Assembly (NCBI RefSeq): GCF_021018805.1
Contig: NC_086283.1
Location: 58,987,803 to 59,051,802 of the forward strand
DNA length: 64,000 nucleotides
DNA from: Prinia subflava
Taxonomy: Eukaryota > Chordata > Aves > Passeriformes > Cisticolidae
Reading direction: 5' to 3'
The position numbers were made by a program, and so were the translations under genes. This document shows positions 38,746 to 51,680 of the stretch, in pieces; positions within the stretch are counted from its first letter, which is position 1, and every line of letters begins with the position of its first letter. The notes beneath the pieces are model-generated. The model saw only the letters and a list, made by a program, of their open reading frames with translations. It was not told the origin of the DNA and searched no databases.

Positions 38746-41683
38746 TTAGATACTTCAGATACTTGTAGAGCAATTACTTTTAGGTGTGATGCAGATGCTG
38801 TCAAAATAAGCTGTTACAGTATTAAACACTTTACATTCAGATGTTTCTGAAGAGACCATGGTAGTTAGATGCAATCTGAAAGCTCAGGAATCCGCATACT
38901 TTCCTATTTCAGTTTTGAAGTTGATCTCCACTGCCTCACTTTGATAAGAAATGTAAATGTGTAATGAAGTAATTTTCTAGATAGAGTGTATTTGCTGAAT
39001 GAGATGCGGGGAATAGCAGTATCTGAAAATAAATCTATGTAATCCACAAGAAACAGACATATATGTCTTAGAATGTGTTTGTTGTTTGTTTTTTTATCTC
39101 AGCAGAACTGAAAAAAGTAACTTGTAATGTCACACAAATAAAAGTATCCAGCCAGCTTGTTCTCTGCCTTTATTGGCATGACATTTCTTCTATTGATCCA
39201 CTCAGTGTCAGTGAATCAACAGCGCCACAGTGTTGCGGGAACAAGGTTGCATGCAGGTAGCAATGTTGGAGATTCTATCCCCTTGCTGTGCACAACCAAA
39301 CACAAGGAAAACAATGCAGTGAGGAAAACCATCTAACAGGGCACCTCTAGCCTAATACATCACAGTGTTCTTTCATCAGCATCTCTCTGTGAGGCTCCTC
39401 AGACACACACTACCATCCCTTTTTCTACTTCATCCTTGTATTGCTAGATGATCATATATGTCACAGTCCCCATAATCTTTTTTCTTTTCTTCTGGTGTTT
39501 TTTTTAAGACTTCCTCTCTTCAGCAACTAGCACAGCTTTTTGACAACACTGTAGCTTTGCATTTCATCTCTGTGGCTGCAACTACTCTCTTTTTGTGTGC
39601 AAATCAATGCAATGGAGAAAATATGTCGCATCTCTTATTGATTCTTTTCCCACTGGCATATTTTTTACACCACATCTATTAGACCTTCATTATTATCCCA
39701 CTGTCTTCAGGGACTATGACAACTAGTCCAACCCCAAGCACTTAGTCTAACCCTGTAATAATTCTTACAGCTAGAGCTCATAAAAAATAGTTTATTATTT
39801 TCTTCTTTTAATTTCCGTATCCTTCCCGTGTCCAGTTCATGCAAGTGAAACCCTTAACAAAAAGGAGAAGAGTTAACTGTGCTGTAAAATGTTAGTGGAA
39901 TACATCAGCTGTGACCATAATAAACTGTCACAAAATGGGTGACTGGCTACAGGCCAGTAAAAATGAGTAGCCTTAATAGTAGCCCTAATAAAGTTCTTGC
40001 AACCAAATATGATGAATCTTAGGCAAGTGTGGCCAAAACACAGATCTGGATTTAAGCTAAAGCATTAGAGAATTAAGCTTAATAGAGTGAAATAACTGGA
40101 CCTCGACACTTCCATCAGTGCCTGTGTGCTGAATCCAAATTAGTACTTCTAAGCCTGAACATCTCGTATGACGAGTTTCCCTGAATAGAAATTATGTGAT
40201 TGTAAATATGATCTGTCAATTTAGCTCTCACACAGGGCCTTCCTGTATAATCAGTCTTTGCTAAAAATTAGTAACAAAGTAAATGAGAAAATTCACTGTG
40301 TTTAGAGAATCTTTGGGAAATGCAAATCTAAAGAGGAACATGTCCTGTGTTGACAGTCGAAGTATTTCAGAATTCAATAACTTGAATGCTTATTCACTAA
40401 CATATGTGAATCTCTGTGAAATACATTGTTCCATACATGCTTACCTGCCTCTTAATTTCAAATTGCTTTTCACTAATTAGCTTTATGCAATTTCTCACCT
40501 AATCTTCTTTTGTAATATTTGGTCTTTAAGACAGCATTTATCAGCCAGATGGTGCACACAAACAAAGCAGGTCGCTGTTCTTGCACATAAACATGAATGC
40601 CTCTGTCCAAACGCCCTCTTGATGTGCCAGTAACAATGAGTAAGAGTGAGGTCATTTGCATTTCTGAGATTCTCGGGCACAGGGTGCCAGGGTTGGGGGA
40701 GCTGAGTTGGCCATGCCTGGTTGATGTTGTTTCAGGCTTGGCCCATTTATGTGTTCAAATTCAGCTTAAGCAATCACACAGAAAACTTTGTTCTTCTGTT
40801 CTTTATGTGTTATTTCTCAAGCTGCCTTGGAATAGTGGCAAATTCTCTGCTGGGCTTTCCTCTACGAATCATCATTTCTTTTGCTCCCACTCAGTCTCTA
40901 CCACAATTACAATTTGGACTAAACCCCTCACTTCAGAGAGTTCCCTGTTCAGGTATCACAGCAGGATAGTGAAAAACACACAAATAATGGGTTAGGGCTC
41001 TGTGGTTAAGTACATATTTAAGCAACCTGCCCGAAATCAGATTTAGACCCCAAAGGAATATCAGAGAATCTGTTATTTAATGTGGAAGTAAGGCATATAT
41101 AACCCACCTGCACATTCATTTGCTATTGTCTATCCATTCCATGACTTTCTAATCCAACAGCAAGTTTCAGCCTCAAGTAATACAGGAGCTGAAGTCTCAT
41201 GTTGTTAGTTTTGATTAATTTCATAGAAATTGTTGGCTTATTACAGGAGAATTAAATTTTATTAAGTCTTCATGAGAGATTAATTGTAGTAAGAATCTCC
41301 ACTAGGAAATAAAGAATCTACTCAGGAGAGTTTTCAAGGAATTGACATTATATTAAATTGGTGCATGTTTGGGTTTCTTTCCCCTCCAATTTGAAATGGT
41401 GAGAGACAAAACTGCACTAATCTTACCCACACGTTTTTTTTTCCACTTGGAGCTACTTCTGCCACAAAATTACTTTATAAGCTAACTTTTAATGAAAATA
41501 CACTTGTGGATATGAGATTTGCCCATTGCTTTATGCCATATGAGACTGCACTATTGCTAGAAAATTAAAAAAAAACTAGAAATTGAACTCTGGGAGGCAC
41601 TAAAAGTCTGCTGCCTGTTATGTGCATGGATTTCAACGTGCCCTATTCATTTATTGAAAATTTATTGGACATGTATTTTTTTC
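38746..41683. other. AT-rich non-coding stretch, no gene seen
   Basis: No supported exon or repeat family was recognised. Frames are at most 132 codons and lack motifs. Sequence around 39.8-40.5 kb is AT-rich with TAAT words, but no function is claimed. Confidence 0.55.
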
Positions 41684-41688
41684 ACTCC

Positions 41689-42437
41689 TGACTTGCTTTG
41701 GAAAGACAGGTATCTGTCAGGGAAAACTGGAATTTCCCTTGGAATGGAGAATGTAAAAACCCCTCCCTCCAAATTATTACAATTTTGCAATTAGGAACTT
41801 TCAGGCAAAAATATGGGAATAGGAATAACAGCTGTTGACTAAGAATATTAAAAAAACCAAATGCAGTAGGAAAAAAAAAAAAAAAAAACCACAAGCAAAC
41901 AAACAAAAGTCCTAGAAAACCCTGACAGAGTCAGAGATACGACCTGACACCCTGTTGTCAGGGTGTTGGAAGCAGTCCAAATAAGTTCTCCTGGAGTAAA
42001 AGATATGGTTCTGTGAAGTAGAGATGATCCTGCAGAAAAAAAGGGGTCCGGTGCTGGCAAGATGGGTACAGCCTTCCTCTGGGAATCCAGTGGAAACAGG
42101 ATCCCTTAGTGTTTCGGATGGCTGGTTTTATCCTGTGGAAAGGCTTTGGCTCCTCCCACTGTGTGGAGCATCCCACAATGGGATGAGGTGATGTTATCAG
42201 TCATGTGAGAGGCCTTAAATGGCCCATTCACAGGTGGTGTCCCTTGGAGGAGGATGGGTGGAAGAAGAGATAAGGAGGCACTGCCTTATCTGGTGTTATC
42301 AGGTGTCCCATTAACAGAAGGCATCCGCCCTCTTTCCACCCCTAGAGTTACAAGAGATAAAGAACAATATCTCCCAACCGGTTTCAACAGATGAAAATAG
42401 AATACACATTTTTGGTTACATTTTTCAACTCAAGACA
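41689..42437 (-). mobile_element. Solo LTR with perfect 5-bp target duplication
   Basis: The 749-bp unit has LTR-like ends: on the minus strand it starts TGTCTTGAG and ends near AAGTCA. The 5-bp sequence ACTCC flanks it exactly (41684-41688 and 42438-42442). Five-base duplications are typical of ERVL-type integration. No internal retroviral genes are attached, so this is a solo LTR left by recombination between two LTRs. The unit aligns over nearly its whole length with 55634-56383, including the phrases CCTGACACCCTGTTG, TCCAGTGGAAACA and CTCCTCCC. Minus-strand frames at 41848-42176 are shadows of the LTR. Confidence 0.85.
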
Positions 42438-42442
42438 ACTCC

Positions 42443-45400
42443 TTGTAAAGATATAAGACAGTCCTACACCGTGAAGAGAAAAGGTAAGCAAAACAAGAAA
42501 GTCTTTGCCTTTCTGCAGGAACATAATTTGAATACAAGTATCTGGAAATGAGTGTAGAGTGAACTCTTGCTCTTAATACAAACCAGCAGGTTCAATATTA
42601 GCAATGCAGCATCATACCACAAATACAGATACCTGAAGTTCATCATCAAGGTCAAGTAGAATGTTGAGATCATTACTACAGGAGGCCATGAAAGAAGTTT
42701 GACCCATGAGAAGAACAGGACTGTATCCAGAGGAAGAGATCTATGCCAAGTCACTAAGTGATGGAGGCAGGAATAATCAAAACCATGTTTCCAAGCACAT
42801 GACCAGGCTTCTCTGAAGTGCCCTTTCACTTTCAAATGAGAAGTGTGATTTTTAATGTCCTAGCACTACACAAAGTGTCAGTCCCATATGATCCTCTTAG
42901 GAGTTTGTTTGTGCGGAGGTGACACCAAAATACTGATCATGCATGGATGGAATATTTTCCTGAACAGAGTCTTCAAGGAACAAGTCCACTGTCTATGTAA
43001 GACCTGGCTAGAGCTAGACCAGACATTGAATTTTGGCTTGCACCCCAAGGGAAACCTTGCCGGGACTGAACCATAGGCTAGTACAACAGATATGGCTAGA
43101 TATCTCTCCTGTCAATCAGAAAGATGCGGATACCCAGGGAAGAGCACTTATCCCTAAAGAGCTTATCTCACTTCCCAGGGACTGGGAAGATAGAGTCAAT
43201 ATTTGTTTGGGTGAACAGTGGTGACATGGTAGGGGAAATGATTTACAGATCAGAACTAGTTGCTTGTCAGATAGCTTCATCCTTACAAAAGCTTAGATTT
43301 TCCCAGTCAAAGAATAAAAGTAATTATTTTCTGTGCTACCAGTGTCTTATAAAGGGAGTCCTCCGACTCTAAGATCCTGGCAGTATCCTGTATTTTGGGG
43401 GGTGAGTAAGGTTGAAGATCTGAATAAACTCCTGGCTTCAATGGTGAAGTACTGATTTTGAAGTAGTTCTAAAAAGATTTTTAGAAAAGAGGGAGAACAA
43501 TTGTTTTGAAAGATGAACTATTTAAAAAGTTTACACTTGTGTACGTGTGCAGGTGCCCAAGAAACAGCAGAAAAGGTTTTAGGTGAACAGACTGTGTTGG
43601 TAATCAGGGACATAGGAAACAACCATCAAACTGCTAAACACTGGCAAACTGGTGGTTTTCTGAATCGACTCCAGAAAATGACTGCTCTTGTAAGGTCACA
43701 GCACATGCATGACCTCTCACTGCCATCTTTCTCAAGGAAATATTGCAACACAGTTATAGGATATCCTATGCTGATTATTTTCCTCCTATCTCCACAAGAA
43801 AACACACGGTACTCTTAAAATTGTCCAAAAATCAGGAAATGAGGACAATAGGCTTTTTCATGAAGGTTTGAGTAAGTGCCAGCTGAGGATTCCTGAAGTG
43901 TATGAAAACCAGTAATCCAAGAACCTACCACGAGAAACCCAAGAGACGCAGTGGAGACTCCAGAGTAAGCATCTGTCATCCTCTGTGCTGTACATCACTG
44001 ATCTTAGTTGGAGCAGCTGGGCACACTCATCTTGGTGCTGGTGACTGGATGTGAAAGTGTAAGTTCCAAGCTTTAACCTACTTAGAGACAATATAAAAAT
44101 AGTACCTCACCCTCCCATAAGGTCTTGCACTGAGTTTCATTACATTTTTCTCCTGCCGCATATATTAGTGGAAAAGTACAGAATAGTATGGTTTAGGTTT
44201 CCTAAAGACCCAGGGAGAAGATTAGTGGGACATGTCAGGTCACTTTGGGACAGAAAAACAGCAGAAATGTCATATTTAATTGGTGACCAGTTCCCTCTTT
44301 GACTCCCAGCATAGGATAAAACTATGCAATTAGCAGACAAACAAGTTAGGGAAATCTCATTACAGTTCTGGGGCTGAATTACTGTCAGGTTAGAATGAAA
44401 TGGGCATTCAGCAGGTAAAGGTCAAGCTTTCTCAGTTGTATGTCAGTGTAGAGGGAATGGAGAACCCCAGCTATTCAATCACAAATCTCAGAAGAAAATT
44501 CAAGTCTTGGTGATATATTTAGCTGTCTAAAAAGGACACTCCCTGTGATGCAGCTGAGATGAGAATTCTTCTGACTTCATGGAGGTTGAAGCTCAAAATA
44601 TCACAGAAGGCAGAAACTGAAATAAATGAAGCAGGATCTACCAGGGAAACTCTAATGAGAACTTAACTCCCAAGGAAATAAATGCAGCTTGTGAGAATGG
44701 TGTTAAACTTCAGCCCTAGAAAAGATAATTGAAATAAAATCCATATGATGATAATATCTTTCATGACAGTTTCTATAAAAAGACTTCCTTGCTTTAGTTT
44801 AGTTGTGCTTTTTTTTCTCAAATTATTTTTGATTCCGTTTTCACAGAGTTCAAGAAATGCTAAACTAAAAAAATTAAACCTCACATATTTCTGTCTAAAC
44901 TACCTGAAAATCAAAATCTTCAGCAGAAAATGCTACAGAAACCTCATGACTTAAAAAACTACTGTTCATTTCTGCTTCCAGTTTTTGGAAATGTTTTCAA
45001 TCAGAAAAGAAATTTTGCTTCACAAAGGCTTTTATTTTAATTTTACAAGGAGTTACTTTGATCACAAAGAAGTCTAAAATGGCTCTGTTTGTGGAAAGGG
45101 ATTCCACAGAGCAAAAGATAAGAGTTTGATTTTTTTTTCCCTAGGAAAGATTGCAAAATACCATGGTAGGATCCCTTTGTCAGCTTCTGAGACTAGATGA
45201 GCTTTTGGAGAGGAATAAAAAGGATAGGAACACAGTGTTCCTCCTTTTAAAATAAAGGCTTTCAGAGCAAAGACATAGACACTCTTAGAAAGCTAATTCT
45301 CCTGGGGCTTCAGGAAAGATAAAAGTGTCTTCTACAGGTTCAATAGTAAGGGAAACTACTAACTGGAAAGTAGCTCTGTTTTCTGACAGGGCATTTAAAC

Positions 45401-45900
45401 ATTGCCTGGGTCTTACCAGGAATTTAAAAATTGAGGGGCTTAATAATTAAACAAGCTTTTCCACATGATTACCACATTGGATACAGAGCTGTGATTGAGT
45501 TATTGCTTGATGACACTACAATTTCATGTGGGTCCCATTTTAGGTTGATTACTTGCATTGCTTAATTATAAGGTACATCACTGCTTGAACTGATTTACTG
45601 TTTTGCTTATTGCATCATATGATTGCCTGATTCACAAAAGCAATTACGCTCAAACAAAATCACTACCAGAAGCTTGGAGAATCAAACTCCTGCAGTGAGC
45701 AGACTCTGTTTTCTCTTGTGGGTTTTCATGATTGTGGATTTTTTTACTTTACCCTTTCCATTTTTAAGCCTTGTGCTTCTTCCTAAGTATAAAATAGAAC
45801 ATTGATTATTTGCTCTGGATGGATTGTATGAGCTCATTTTTTATGGTGCATAAAGAAACATAGGTGAATAACATTCCTCAGCTGTCAGCTGAAATCAAAC
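42443..45900. other. AT-rich non-coding stretch, no gene seen
   Basis: No family-level coding similarity was found. The minus-strand frame at 42464-42835 (123 codons) lies directly beside the solo LTR and has no recognised domain. Good splice-like words occur at about 42482 (donor) and 42524 (acceptor) on the plus strand, but only 40 bases apart and without a supported frame. Around 45.42-45.80 kb lies repeat-free AT-rich sequence with homeodomain-type words. Confidence 0.5.
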
Positions 45901-45922
45901 AGGCCTGACACTGCTGTCAGTC

Positions 45923-46416
45923 TGTCAGGAATGGGTGGAGGATGGCAGCACGCCCAGATTGTCACGTTACCAGCCCTCCTCAAAGGAATTTACAGTGATA
46001 TTATAACCTGTACAATCCTGTAACCATAGAAGAAGATAAGAAGAAATAATGTATAAAAGAGAAATTACCGTAAAATTTTTAAGCAGGGAGTTCTCTTGTC
46101 CCCTTTTAGGGGCTTTAAAGGGGACTGGAGCATAGTCTGGAAAGAATTTGTCCCAAGAATACTGAAGATTAAGTTACAATTAAGGCCATATGTGATGTAA
46201 CACTCTTGGGCTATGGCTTCTGTCTTGTCACATCCAAGGTTAAATCCAGTCTTGGGATCAGATCCTGACCCTCACTGGGGAAGGAAGTAACAGCAGGAGA
46301 AGTAGGAAAAGAATTGCTGAGTTTTTGCTATCACCAAAATGGAAATACATTACCTGTTGTAGTAGTTCTCAGGAAACTTCCTGCCTCCCGCATCCAGGTC
46401 TACTTCATTTTTGACA
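45923..46416 (+). mobile_element. Possible LTR, ends not proven
   Basis: The stretch starts TGTCAGGAATGGG, contains a TATA-like GTATAAAAGAG near 46051 and an inverted repeat (GTCCCCTTT at 46098-46106, AAAGGGGAC at 46117-46125), and could end at TTGACA. This is the general layout of an LTR promoter. No target duplication or second copy was found in the window, so the assignment is weak. Confidence 0.25.
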
Positions 46417-46455
46417 GAAGCATTTTAATCAGGTTCAAAACTGCAGCAGGAAGGG

Positions 46456-46499
46456 AACAACAACAACAATAACAATAACAACAACAAAAAGGCAAATAA
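46456..46499. repeat. (CAA)n/(AATAAC)n simple repeat
   Basis: A run of AAC, AAT and ACA triplets lies about 20 bases outside the 3' end of the following antisense CR1 copy. This is simple sequence. Confidence 0.8.
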
Positions 46500-46517
46500 A
46501 AAATTTATTGTATGTTC

Positions 46518-47290
46518 ATCATAGAATCATAGAATGGTTTGGGTTGGAGAGGACCTTAAAAATCGTCTAGTTTCAACCATCCAGCTGGTGGCAGGGACAC
46601 CTTCCACTCTACCAGATTGCTCAGGTTGCCCAAGTTGCCCAGCCTGGCCCTGAGCCTCTCCAGGGATGGGACATCCACACCTTCTCTGGGCAACCTGTTT
46701 AGTGCCTCACCACCCTCACAGTAAAGAATTTCTTCCTAACCTCTAACCTAAAAATACTCTCCTTTAGCTTGAAGCCACCACTTCTAGTCTTGTCACTTCA
46801 TGCCCTTGTGACTCCTTCCTGTCCTCCCTGAAGAACCATATCTTCCATTCCAACTCTCCATTCATGGAGGCATCCCTTCACCTCTCAGTGATGCCAATAA
46901 GATTATGGCCCTGCAAGGGGGCACACATCCACACATCCCTGATTCCTCTTGTTCATTCCCCATGTCCTGTATGTTTGCCCAAAGGCATCTGAATTTGGTC
47001 CCCAAGGAAGTCAATTTACTGGCTGGAGTGTAAGGAATTCCTGTGTGGATTTTCAGGTGTTCTGCTCTGACCTGACTCCAAGCTCTGGGATCTCCTGCTG
47101 ACACTGACATCAAACTGGTTGTAGTGGAATGGGCGGAAGTCACTATCTCCTGACATCTTGAGTTTAAAGCCCTCTTCACCAGCCTGGCAAGCCCATGGAC
47201 TAAGGTGCTCTTCCTCTCCTTGGACAGATGGACCCCCTCAGCTCCCAGTAGACCCCATTTCTCAAAACAAGGAATAATGCCATCAGAGAA
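46518..47290 (-). mobile_element. CR1 LINE, internally deleted, antisense
   Basis: The 3' end (46518-46535) carries the CR1 terminal repeat, seen as ATCATAGAATCATAGAAT on the plus strand. From there to about 46800 the minus strand follows the CR1 3' region. At about 46800 it joins sequence from far upstream in the element: the start of the ORF2 endonuclease, visible as NIQDMGNEQEESGMC and, after frameshift, GELEWKIWFFREDRKES. Further right (to about 47290) is the ORF1-ORF2 linker, where the frame reads KRALNSRCQEIVTS. Most of the endonuclease and all of the reverse transcriptase are missing, so the copy is dead. It is probably one insertion that lost its centre. Confidence 0.8.
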
Positions 47291-47756
47291 GGGAACAGAA
47301 AATCAAACAATACTTACTACAAGCAGAGCCTTGTTTAATGAATCCTCCTTTAGATCTGCCATCCATCAAAAAAAATGGTGGGTGCCATGTTGTCAGGGTG
47401 GATTATTTCTGACAGAGGCACAGCTCTGAATGTTTGTCAGATAAAGCTATCTACTAGTAGGTTGACCAGGTAGATTCTTAGTCCTTACTCTTTATTAGCA
47501 TACCAGATATCCATAGGGAAGAAACAGCAGTGCAGTTATGTGTCACAGGGAAAACTGTCCCTGTTGAACTAGGTAGACCTTGCTGCAAGGCACACACTAA
47601 AGCTTGTGTGGAAACCTGCTGAAATTTTCAGTTACAGTAAATAAAGGAACATGTGTCGAGCGTGATCTCAAAGGGAAGGAGGCTTGTTCATACATTATGA
47701 AATCTCTGTTCTTGGATTCTGGGTAACTAGGTCGAATTCTAGGCTGCCACTACTGC

Positions 47757-48315
47757 TGTACTGGTTTTGGGTGGGATGAAGTTAATTTTCCTCATAGCAG
47801 TTAGTATGGTGCAATGTTTTGCATTTGTGACCAAAAAAATATTGATAACATAGTGGTGCTTTATTTATTTCTGAGCAATGTTTGCACAGGGTCAGAACTT
47901 CTCTGTTGTACCATACCACAGAAAACAGGGTGGAAGTGCACAAGAAGTTGAGGTGACACAGCCAAGATAGCCAACCCCAATTGACCGAAGGAATATTCCA
48001 TACACCAAGCTGAGCAATAAAAACTGTGGAAAAGAAGGAGGAAGGTAGGGATGTCCAGGGTTATAGTATTGGACTTTTGAACAACTGTTTCACGTAATGG
48101 ACAGAGAACATGTCTGATCTCCTGGGGGGAGGCTGAACTCCTGCTGCCTTTGAAAAGCAGTGAAAGGATTCCTTGTTTTGCTTTACTTGGTAGCACGGCT
48201 TTTGTTTTATCTATTAAAGTTTTCACATGTTTACCCTTTTGACACCCTTTCACATTCCGCTTTGTGGGGAGCAAATGAGTGAGTGGCTGTGTCAGACTGA
48301 TGCTAGCCCACTACA
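47757..48315 (+). mobile_element. ERVL-type LTR, probably solo
   Basis: The unit starts TGTACTGGTTTTGGGTGGGA and ends CCCACTACA, with the TG...CA form of an LTR. Internal landmarks fit a common bird LTR: 'agttaattttcctcatag', 'ctgagcaatgtttgcacagg', 'ccccaattgaccgaagg', 'attccttgttttgcttt' and 'tctattaaagttttcaca' with an ATTAAA polyadenylation-like site. Flanking bases do not form a clear target duplication. No internal retroviral sequence is attached. The minus-strand frame 47861-48274 is only a shadow. A fragment of the same type is at 63669-63808. Confidence 0.8.
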
Positions 48316-50930
48316 GCTGGTCATGCAAATGTGGATAAATCATCTAACCCTGATGTTGCGAGGTCTATGACCAAGCCTCTGCTTTTACTACACACAGTGC
48401 CATTTGTGTAGGCTATGTATCACCTGCAAGCATGAAGGTAGTCGCGTGCTGGAAGTTCACTGCAGTTTCAGGGCCAGTGCCTCTCCACAGCTGCAAAATA
48501 ATGTGCTGTTGGCAAACATCCCCCTTGTCTGTCTTCTCTGTTTCCTTAGAAAACTTTTTTGTGTAGCCAAAGAAAAACTCTCATGTGCCACATGATCCAA
48601 GGTCACACAGCTCCTGACAGTTGATCAAGAGAAGCTTGGAATCTTCTGCCTTGAACTAAGAACTGCAGTCACAAGAGTAGAATCCTGTCCTAGCACCCTC
48701 TGTGTTGAGCTCCATTTACTTCTGACTTTTTCAGTCCTGATGAGAATATGGCAGCAAGCAATAAGCAATGGCAGCAAGAGGTTTGCCCCTATGCCTTGAT
48801 ATAAAAATTGCCAGTTGGCTACTCAGATGTAAGTAGTGTTGCTCAGACAGGGCCTGCACAAGCTATGCACAGTAGCTGTGGAAGTCAAGGTCCTCTGAAT
48901 GGCTGCACAACAATTCGGTGTTCAATCACTCCTCCCAGATTTTGTTCCATCTGAAAACTGCTGAGGATTCATTTAGCCTGTCAGCCTCAGTCAGCATGAG
49001 TCTAAGACATCTAAAGGTACTTAAAGTGAAGCAGTTTCATAGTCACCAGGACAACTGAGCTATTCTAAGCCAGCCATTCTCATCCTTTGGCCCACCTGCA
49101 CAGAACTTTGCTGAGATACAGAGATATACATACATTCAGGTTGATGACGTTTTCTAGACACACCGTTCTTAGGGATGTCACTAAACTTGGCTGTATTCTC
49201 TTTCCTGCTGAATCCTGGTTTTCAAGACACTGGACTGGTTTTGCAGAGGTGTTCAGGTGAGTCCTGTTTAATGATCAACTGAAAACTGGTTCTTCCCATA
49301 CACCAGGATAATGCAGATGTGCTCCTGCATGCAGGTCAAATATTGCCATTTTGACACAAGAGCAGAGTAACCAGAAACAATGGCTCATTTCAGAACTTTT
49401 CTACTAGCCCCTCCTAAAGATACATAGAACTTTTCAAGCACTTGTATTGAGACAACACAAGCAAAAAGTTTTTTGGGAGGAAAGAAACGGTTATGCAAAC
49501 ATATTTTTTATTTCACAAAGGCTCTCTTCCCAGCAAACAGGACTGAGATGACAGAAAAGTGAGGTGTTTCTGTACACTTCTACTCTTAACATGGCAGTGG
49601 GAAGCATGAGACGCTCATTTGATTCACCAAGGCTGAGGAGAAATTAGGCTATGCGCTTACCAAATGTTTCTGGTGGGCAAAAACTTGTGATACTAGAGGA
49701 GAAATTCCCTTTGTTTCTAACCTTTTCTAAACTTAAACTGATTTCATTTTAATTTCCCTTTCTTGCAACACTGTTTCTTCTGCATAGATCTCATTCCCAT
49801 ATAACTCCCTTTCTCACAAACTGCTTGAAGTGGGTGTATCATTAAGATTACACACTTTGCTTCAAGGATTGTTCAAGGAAAGTGATATTTTCTTCCATCT
49901 GAATGCAGATTAAAAAAATCAAAGATGATCATACAGCTGTCTAGATGGGTCAGCTAAGATCATGTGAAGGAAAGAATATTCTGGTCAGTTCTTTTGTTTG
50001 ACGTTTTTTGAGTTTTGGTTTTAGTTTTGATTGATTGTTTGTTGGTTGGTTTGGTTTGTGGAGTTTTTTATTTGTGGTGGGGGTTTGTTTGTTATGTTGT
50101 TTGAGGTTTTTTGGAGGACAGGCAAAACAAAAGGCCAATTCCTGCTTATTCATTAATACTACACTTTTAAAAAACTTCTATAAGAGTTATTCCACTGGAA
50201 GCTTTAGTATTCAGATAACTAGAGCTAAAAAGGATTTATTTATATTTAAAATAACACCTTTTACAGAACAAGCAAAAATTCCTGGGAAATTTTCATCTTT
50301 TAAAAAGCTTGACAATCTAAAAAGAACCATTTCTTATAAAAATTAAGCCAGTAGAGAATAAATATACAAAGCTTTGATTACTACCAAATTACTCAGGGTT
50401 TTATAAAGCTAACCTCTCACCTCAATTTTAGTTTCTCAAAGTCTATATTAAAGCAAGGGTTTGGTAGCTGTGAACTTAAAGCTAATTAAAATGAAATTAC
50501 TTGTAGAAGTGAAGACATCTGGCTTTGCCATACAAAATGACAAGTAAGTTTTTTAACACAGTAGAAGAGGCTTGTCCCATGACTCACCTCCAATTACTTT
50601 ACAAACCTTTTACTTTTCCCTTTTTTTTTTCTCCTAGTAGTTAACACTATGCTCTGTAGATTTATCTCAATAAACCTTCCTGGGGTACTTCCCATGACAT
50701 CCAACTACATATTGAATATTCAATTAAAGGTATGCAGAAGGAGAATCCCTTCGCGTTTAGAGTATCTGGTCAAAGGAGCTATAAATAAGAACATATGAAA
50801 ACAGAAACCAGACTGACAAGTTATAAGGCATGTCCCTATACAAACAAAACTGGTCAGCCACACCACCTGGTGAGCTATCAAGAGCCTGAAGAAAAACTTG
50901 GAAATTTGCCAAGGATAAGGATGTAAAGTT
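48316..50930. other. Non-coding stretch, no gene seen
   Basis: Apart from a G/T-rich tract near 50.0-50.1 kb, no repeat or exon was recognised. Frames are under 105 codons and lack motifs. Confidence 0.5.
49985..50115. repeat. T/G-rich low-complexity tract
   Basis: The plus strand is dominated by TTG, TTTG and GGTT words for about 130 bases. The overlapping frames on both strands (67 and 103 codons) derive largely from this simple sequence and are not credible genes. Confidence 0.75.
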
Positions 50931-50934
50931 GAGG

Positions 50935-51680
50935 ATCCAGGATGCTGGAGTGGGTCAGTGGGACTACGCCAGCTACGGAGGAGATGTGCAGCAAAGAGGG
51001 AGCAGGGAGGAACAAAGAGGTGGGGTGGGCAGAGAAGGGCACAGGAGGGGCTGCTGCCTGTGAGCTGTGGCTGCTCAGTGGCTCGTCTGGCAGAGCCTGC
51101 CCCTGATCACCACAGTGCATCCTGCTGGTCTCATCCACCTCCCCTCAGCCACCTCGTTCCCTGTCCCTGAGTGCCGCAAGGACTCCGTGCCAGCTGCCGG
51201 GGGAGCAGCAGCGTGTGAGGAGCGAGGAGCAGCTGCCGGAGTCACTCCGGGGCTGGGGCTGCCTCTGCCCGGGCTGTTGGCTTCAGAGGGGGTGAGGGGA
51301 TCCCAGTGCCAGCAGCTGGAGCGAGGGGGTCTTCAACCTGCAGGCACTGGGGCAGGAACAGTCTGTACCCTGGAAACAGCTTCTGGGGTGACCAGTGTGA
51401 GTGCATGTCCCAGCACTGCCAGCTGGCGTAGGAGCACAGGTCACACACAGCCCTTGTGCCCGCTGCCAGCTGCTGGAAGGGCTGAGAGAGAGAGAGTGTG
51501 GTGTGTGTGTTTGTATTCACTGACAATTTTCAGGCTGACACCAGCTGATGAGCAAGGGAGATTCAGTTCCGAGCTGGGGTGTCAGGGGAGTGGACAGTCC
51601 ATGCTGGGATTTGGGGGACCCATGACAGTGGGGTGCCTGTGGGAGGAATGTGTGAATGCTTTGTAGTCAGCAAGGTCACA
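50935..51680 (+). other. GC-rich block of unknown origin
   Basis: About 740 bp stands out from AT-rich surroundings by its GC content and repeated words such as CAGCTGC, CTGGGGC and GCCAGCTG. It includes an open stretch of 199 codons (51067-51666) and a short (GA)n(GT)n run near 51486-51510. The predicted protein is rich in Ala, Gly, Ser and Pro with no recognised domain, and no splice context was found. CG dinucleotides are fewer than in the 31-kb island, so it is a poor promoter candidate. Likely explanations are an unfamiliar interspersed repeat or a minisatellite-like remnant. A gene remains possible but unsupported. Confidence 0.4.

Noticed and set aside
42482..42524. Plus-strand donor GAAAAG/GTAAGC and acceptor CTTTCTGCAG 40 bases apart
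   Set aside because: Too close for an intron, and no supported frame on either side.
51067..51666. 199-codon frame as a protein-coding gene
   Set aside because: Composition-driven in a GC-rich repeat-like block, with no domain. Kept only as an unexplained block.
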